This document shows, one piece after another, positions 1 through 5,792 of a stretch of 5,792 bases of DNA. The DNA comes from Solirubrobacteraceae bacterium (GTDB lineage: Bacteria > Actinomycetota > Thermoleophilia > Solirubrobacterales > Solirubrobacteraceae): the NCBI GenBank assembly GCA_025935735.1, contig JAICUS010000400.1, forward strand, positions 1 to 5,792, given 5' to 3'. The notes beneath the pieces are model-generated. The model was not told the DNA's origin, made no database searches, and was given only the letters and a program-made list of their open reading frames with translations. A program made the translations under genes and the position numbers. Within the stretch, counting starts at the first letter, position 1. Each line of letters begins with the position of its first letter.

Positions 1-13
1 CTTCCGTTCTGCA

Positions 14-37
14 CGGCCCGCATGTTCGGGCGGGCCG
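14..37 (-). terminator. GC-rich hairpin downstream of the furA-katG-ridA operon, possible terminator
   Basis: Bases 14-21 (CGGCCCGC) and 30-37 (GCGGGCCG) are perfect reverse complements with an 8-nt loop. On the minus strand the hairpin begins 23 nt after the stop codon of the RidA-family gene (TAA at 63-61), where an operon terminator would be expected. No T-tract follows on the minus strand (the next bases read TGCAGAACGG), so it is not a canonical intrinsic terminator. Stems of this kind also arise by chance in GC-rich DNA. The rest of 1-60 holds no supportable gene. Confidence 0.35.
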
Positions 38-60
38 GCAAGCGATCGGTAATGGCTCGG

Positions 61-534
61 TTAAGCCAGCGCCACGACCGCCTCGACCTCGACCGGCATG
101 CCGAACGGCAGCGCGGCCGCGCCGATCGCCGAGCGGGCGTGGCGCCCGGCGTCGCCCCAGAGCTCCAGGATCAGGTCGCTGAACCCGTTGATCACGGCCG
201 GGGTGGCGTCGAACCCCTCGGCGCAGCGGACGAACCCGAGCACCTTCAGCCAGGCCGAGATGCGGTCCAGGTCGCCCAGCTCGCGCTCGAGCGAGGCGAG
301 CATCGACAGCGCCGTCGCCCGGGCCGCCTCATAGCCCTGCTCGGCCGACACTTCCGCCCCCACGCGCCCGAGGACGAGGGGCCGCTCGCCGTCGAACGGC
401 CCGTGCCCGGAGACGTAGGCGAGGCCGCCGTGCACCCGCACGGTCTCGAACGGCAGCCGCACGCCCGCCGGCGCGGCCATCGGCGCCGGCAGGGTGAGCC
501 CGAGCCCACCCAGCCGGTCGTCGATCGCGCCCAT
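61..534 (-). CDS. RidA/YjgF/YER057c/UK114 family protein (reactive imine/enamine deaminase-like)
   Basis: This 157-residue cytosolic protein belongs to the RidA superfamily, whose characterised members hydrolyse reactive enamine/imine intermediates released by PLP enzymes. Family hallmarks are the strand motif YVSGHGP (residues 40-46), the helix around [14 protein letters not shown] (69-82), a [10 protein letters not shown] segment (112-121), and the closing block GRHARSAIG...LP...PVEVEAVV (130-154). Arg134 and Glu149 align, with the same 15-residue spacing, with the E. coli RidA active-site residues Arg105 and Glu120. The protein is longer than classical RidA (about 130 residues). The N-terminal extension and the wording of the motifs resemble the ~150-residue YjgF_like_1 branch, whose substrates are poorly known, so the deaminase role is inferred. 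The ATG lies 3 nt after the katG TGA (order TGA-CGC-ATG) with no clear Shine-Dalgarno, which suggests translation by reinitiation from katG. It is the last gene of the operon. Confidence 0.9.
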   Translation of the reverse strand: MGAIDDRLGGLGLTLPAPMAAPAGVRLPFETVRVHGGLAYVSGHGPFDGERPLVLGRVGAEVSAEQGYEAARATALSMLASLERELGDLDRISAWLKVLGFVRCAEGFDATPAVINGFSDLILELWGDAGRHARSAIGAAALPFGMPVEVEAVVALA

Positions 535-537
535 GCG

Positions 538-3199
<2,662 letters not shown>

Positions 3200-3220
3200 C
3201 GCTCCCAGTGTGCCACGAAT

Positions 3221-3244
3221 CTGGAAAGACTCCAAATTTTCCAG
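3221..3244. promoter_or_regulatory. Inverted repeat, candidate FurA operator
   Basis: CTGGAAA at 3221-3227 is the exact reverse complement of TTTCCAG at 3238-3244. The 7-bp arms are separated by 10 bp of AT-richer sequence. It lies 22 bp upstream of the preferred furA GTG and 45 bp upstream of the rightward ATG. Actinobacterial FurA proteins are known to bind an AT-rich element just upstream of their own gene, so autoregulation through this site is a reasonable inference. The arms were found by eye, and no FurA box consensus was matched. Confidence 0.45.
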
Positions 3245-3272
3245 CGTCGTTAGAGTCGCGTGAACTTCATCC

Positions 3273-3283
3273 GGAGGGGAGGG
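3273..3283 (+). promoter_or_regulatory. Strong ribosome binding site for the secreted protein gene
   Basis: The purine run GGAGGGGAGGG ends 5 nt before the ATG at 3289. It is the best Shine-Dalgarno match in the window. It selects this ATG over the GTG at 3208 in the same frame, which would start nine bases inside the furA upstream region and add 27 residues in front of the signal peptide. Confidence 0.75.
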
Positions 3284-3288
3284 ATCGC

Positions 3289-5559
3289 ATGCGAGGGTGG
3301 CGAGCCGCGACGATCGCGGCGGTGGCGGTGAGCGGACTGTGGCCGGCCGGCGCGGCGGCGCACGGCCACGGCGTGCCGGTGCGGATCGACGTGCTGTCCA
3401 GCCGGCCGGACCAGGTCAGCGGCGGCGACGCGCTGGTGCGCCTGCAAGCGCCGTACGGCCTGCTGCGCCGGCTGCGACTGGAGCGCAACGGCACGGACGT
3501 GACCGGCGCGCTGCGGTGGCGCGACGGCGGGCTGACCGGGGTCGTCGACGGGCTCTCGGTGGGCGCCAACGAGCTGACCGCCGTCTGGCACCGCCACGCC
3601 TTCGCCCACCTGCGGGTGACGAACTACCCGATCACCGGCCCGATGTTCTCCGGCCCGCAGCAGGCGCCGTTCGTCTGCAAGACCAACCAGCCCCAGACGC
3701 CGCTCAACGACTCGCTGGGCGAGCCGATCGTCGACAACCAGTCGGGCGACGGCTTCCGCGTGCTCAACCCGGACGGCACGACCGCCGGCTGGAGCCGGAA
3801 CTGCAGCGCGCACACGGTCGTCGACTTCCTCTACCGCACGACCGGCGGGGCGTGGAAGGCGCTGCCCGCCGGCGGGCGCCCGGCCGACATGGCGCAGACC
3901 ACCACGCTCGACGGCCGCACCGTCGACTTCATCGTGCGCCGCGAGCGCGGCACGATCGACCGCTTCATCTACTCCTACGCCATGCTCGCCCCGGCCGGCG
4001 CGTCGGACTCCGACACGTCGCTGTGGAACCGCCGGCTGGTCTACGCGTTCGACGGCGGCGTGGCGATCGGCCACAGCCAGGGCAAGCTCGGCAGCTCGTC
4101 CGTCGATCCCGACATCCTCGGCCAGGGCTACGCGATCGTCCACTCCAGCGGGACGGACACGAACACCCACTACAACCTCCAGCTGGGCGGCGAGGTCGCG
4201 CTGATGACCAAGGAGCGCTTCGTGGAGCGCTACGGCGTGCCGCTCTACACGGTCGGCGTCGGCGGCTCCGGCGGCGCGATCCAGCAGTACGTCTACGGCC
4301 AGAACGAGCCGCAGCTGCTCGACGCCGGGATCGCGGTCAAGTCCTACCCCGACATGACCACCCAGACGATCCACGTCGGCGACTGCGAGCTGCTCGAGCA
4401 CTACATGGACGTCACCGACGCGGCCAACCCGAAGTGGCGCAACTGGGACAACCGCGAGTGGCTGATCGGGCTGAGCGGCAACCCCGCTTTCCCGAACCCC
4501 TACACCGGCCAGGCGGGCAGCGACGAGTGCGTCAACGGCTGGCGCGGGTTGACGCCGCTCGCGCTGAACCCGCTGTTCGGCACCGCCGGCGCGGGCTCGG
4601 AGCGGATGGACCCGGCGGCGATGGCGGCGATCCGCTGGACGCACTGGGACGACGCGCGCAACGTCTACGGCATCGCCCCCGACGGCTGGGCGCGCAACCC
4701 GTGGGACAACACCGGCGTCCAGTACGGCCTGCAGGCGCTGCGCGACGGGCACATCAGCGCGGCCGAGTTCCTCGACCTCAACGCGCAGGTCGGCACGTGG
4801 AAGGAGGCCCAGGACATGGTCCAGGAGGGCCAGCCCTTCCTGCCGGCCGGCGGGTTCGACCCGTGGAGCTCGCGCAACATGCGCCTGAGCCCCGACGGCG
4901 GCGTGACGCCGGCTCCGCGGCGCAGCGGCGACGTGATCGCGATGCGCAACGCCTACGAGAAGGGCCTGTACTTCGACGGCGACGTCGACATGCCGATCCT
5001 CGACATCCGGCCCTACCTCGAGGAGAAGCTCGACATGCACAACGCGCACCAGTCGTTCGCCTCGCGGCAGAGGATGCTCGACTTCGACGGCGACGCGTCC
5101 AACCAGGTGATCTGGTTCTGGGGCCAGAACGGCGGCGACCGGCTGATGCTGCCGCAGGCGTTCCAGGTGATGGACCAGTGGATGGCCAACCTGCACGCGC
5201 ACCCGTGGCGCGGCGTCGCCGCCAACAAGCCCGCCGGCGCCGTCGACGGCTGCTTCACGGACACGGCGCAGCCGATCGCCTCCGGCCCGCACGTGTGGGA
5301 CGGCATCCTCGACCACCGGCCGGCGGGCGCGTGCACGCGGGCGTACCCGCTGCACTCGACCTCGCGGATCGTGGCCGGCGGCCCGCTGCGCGGCGGCGTC
5401 TACAAGTGCGCGCTCCAGAGCGTCTCCCGGGCGATCGCGCGCGGGCTCTACGGCGCGTGGCGCCCGTCCGCGGCCGAGCGGGCGCGACTCGAGCAGATCT
5501 TCCCGACCGGCGTGTGCGACTACACGCGCCCGGACGTCGGGCGTCCGCGGGGGTTCTGA
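3289..5559 (+). CDS. Secreted DUF6351-like protein, putative alpha/beta-hydrolase-fold enzyme of unknown substrate
   Basis: This 756-residue exported protein is not tied to any characterised enzyme. Residues 1-24 form a Sec signal peptide: MRGWR, a hydrophobic core, then an Ala-Ala-Ala cleavage motif before HGHG. Residues about 29-115 look like a beta-sandwich domain (VLSSRPDQVSGGDALVRL, ERNGTDVTGAL, GLSVGANELTAVW). The larger remainder carries VGVGGSGGAIQQ (323-333), a GxSxG-type nucleophile elbow with Ser327, followed by QLLDAGIAVKSYPDM. The latter resembles the segment after the nucleophile in tannase/feruloyl esterase and 3HB-oligomer hydrolase families. A later MPILDIRPYLEEK (568-580) would suit the acid-bearing strand, giving Asp572 as a candidate acid. 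His584 or His587 is a possible base, but no His follows the predicted last strand (VIWFWGQ), so the triad is not settled. A Trp-rich stretch (383-419) may be a lid. Eight cysteines (130, 172, 366, 414, 655, 682, 707, 743) suit extracytoplasmic disulfides. There is no lipobox, C-terminal anchor or wall-sorting motif. The family name is from memory of motif style, and the enzyme role is inference. Confidence 0.8.
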   Translation: MRGWRAATIAAVAVSGLWPAGAAAHGHGVPVRIDVLSSRPDQVSGGDALVRLQAPYGLLRRLRLERNGTDVTGALRWRDGGLTGVVDGLSVGANELTAVWHRHAFAHLRVTNYPITGPMFSGPQQAPFVCKTNQPQTPLNDSLGEPIVDNQSGDGFRVLNPDGTTAGWSRNCSAHTVVDFLYRTTGGAWKALPAGGRPADMAQTTTLDGRTVDFIVRRERGTIDRFIYSYAMLAPAGASDSDTSLWNRRLVYAFDGGVAIGHSQGKLGSSSVDPDILGQGYAIVHSSGTDTNTHYNLQLGGEVALMTKERFVERYGVPLYTVGVGGSGGAIQQYVYGQNEPQLLDAGIAVKSYPDMTTQTIHVGDCELLEHYMDVTDAANPKWRNWDNREWLIGLSGNPAFPNPYTGQAGSDECVNGWRGLTPLALNPLFGTAGAGSERMDPAAMAAIRWTHWDDARNVYGIAPDGWARNPWDNTGVQYGLQALRDGHISAAEFLDLNAQVGTWKEAQDMVQEGQPFLPAGGFDPWSSRNMRLSPDGGVTPAPRRSGDVIAMRNAYEKGLYFDGDVDMPILDIRPYLEEKLDMHNAHQSFASRQRMLDFDGDASNQVIWFWGQNGGDRLMLPQAFQVMDQWMANLHAHPWRGVAANKPAGAVDGCFTDTAQPIASGPHVWDGILDHRPAGACTRAYPLHSTSRIVAGGPLRGGVYKCALQSVSRAIARGLYGAWRPSAAERARLEQIFPTGVCDYTRPDVGRPRGF

Positions 5560-5792
5560 GCGGCGAAGAGCTCCGCCAGTGCGTCGTGCGCGTCCAGCGG
5601 GAGGACGTGCGCGACGTACTGGTCGGGGCGCACGACGACGAGGCAGCCGTGGTCGCGATCGATGCCGCGCAGGTCGAAGATGTCCTGGTCCGGGTCCGGG
5701 CGGAACGCCTTCTCGTAGTCGACGAGCCCGAAGCGGCCCTGGCGCGGCAGCAGGGCCGGCGGGAGCTCGTCCACCTCCAGCTCGCGCTGGAA
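5520..5792 (-). CDS. C-terminal part of an FAD-dependent aromatic-ring monooxygenase (phenol 2-monooxygenase-like), partial
   Basis: The reading frame is open through the right edge of the window, so only the last 90 codons are seen and the start lies outside. The visible part reads FQRELEVDELPP at the edge, then GLVDYEKAF, and GIDRDHGCLVVVRPDQYVAHV near the end. This GID-x(3)-GC-VVVRPDQYV pattern is typical of the C-terminal thioredoxin-like dimerisation domain (Phe_hydrox_dim type) of phenol hydroxylase-like flavoproteins, which hydroxylate aromatic substrates with NAD(P)H and O2. The FAD- and substrate-binding domains are not in view, so the substrate cannot be judged. The GTG at 5774 is internal to the domain and is not the true start. 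The last 13 codons and the TAG overlap the 3' end of the convergent secreted-protein gene by 40 bp, and there is no room for a separate terminator. Confidence 0.75.
   Translation of the reverse strand, partial: FQRELEVDELPPALLPRQGRFGLVDYEKAFRPDPDQDIFDLRGIDRDHGCLVVVRPDQYVAHVLPLDAHDALAELFAAQNPRGRPTSGRV

Larger units (their letters stand above)
3200..3288. promoter_or_regulatory. Divergent promoter region between furA-katG-ridA and the secreted DUF6351-like gene
   Basis: This 89-bp gap separates two divergent start codons (furA GTG at 3199 leftward, ATG at 3289 rightward) and must hold both promoters unless transcription starts within genes. It contains the window's clearest AT-rich patch (about 3225-3240). 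A weak -10-like CAGATT is readable on the minus strand at 3223-3218, and TAGAGT on the plus strand at 3251-3256. Neither has a convincing -35 partner, so exact promoters are not assigned. The short distance means a repressor bound in the middle could affect both directions. Confidence 0.6.

Noticed and set aside
2..52. Possible C-terminal tail of a rightward gene ending in TAA at 50-52
   Set aside because: Only 16 codons are visible with no motif. An open frame that short at the edge carries no information.
3208..3288. An upstream GTG start adding 27 residues to the secreted protein
   Set aside because: The extra residues would sit in front of an otherwise perfect signal peptide, and the strong Shine-Dalgarno lies just before the ATG at 3289.
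5328..5339. 12-bp palindrome CGCGTGCACGCG inside the secreted protein gene
   Set aside because: It lies within conserved-looking coding sequence, and palindromes of this size made of G and C are expected by chance at this base composition.
3250..5355. A 701-codon open frame on the minus strand opposite the secreted protein gene
   Set aside because: Composition is a Val/Arg/Ala/Asp-rich shadow with no motif. The plus strand shows a strong ribosome binding site, a signal peptide and balanced composition.

Overview
The window is strongly GC-rich on both strands, with G or C at most third codon positions and TTG/GTG start codons alongside ATG. The protein types (a mycobacterial-type FurA next to a catalase-peroxidase, and a long secreted DUF6351-like protein) point to a high-GC Actinomycetota chromosome. 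A soil lineage such as Thermoleophilia/Solirubrobacterales or a related class is possible, but nothing here fixes the rank below phylum. There is no sign of mobile DNA, RNA genes or CRISPR.

Layout, left to right. Positions 1-60 hold no recognisable gene, only a GC-rich hairpin (14-37) that could end the leftward operon. A compact leftward operon follows, in transcription order furA (3199-2765), katG (2772-538), then a RidA/YjgF-family gene (534-61). furA and katG overlap by 8 bp if katG uses its TTG start, and katG and the RidA gene are 3 bp apart. A short divergent promoter region (3200-3288) carries the most AT-rich patch of the window and a 7-bp-arm inverted repeat, a candidate FurA operator. 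Rightward from it runs one large gene (3289-5559) for a 756-residue exported protein with a Sec signal peptide, a beta-rich N-terminal domain and a GGSGG nucleophile-elbow motif. I assign it to the uncharacterised DUF6351 group and infer an alpha/beta-hydrolase-type enzyme. At the right edge, the last 90 codons of a leftward gene resembling the C-terminal domain of phenol 2-monooxygenase-type flavoproteins (5792-5520) overlap the 3' end of the secreted gene tail to tail by 40 bp.

How the genes work together. furA-katG is the classic actinobacterial peroxide-defence pair: FurA represses its own operon and is relieved by oxidative or metal signals, and KatG removes H2O2. The less usual points are the tightly coupled RidA-family gene as third member, and the large secreted protein of unknown function that shares the furA upstream region. 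The downstream flavin monooxygenase is probably a separate unit. Everything linking the secreted protein to oxidative stress is inference from position.
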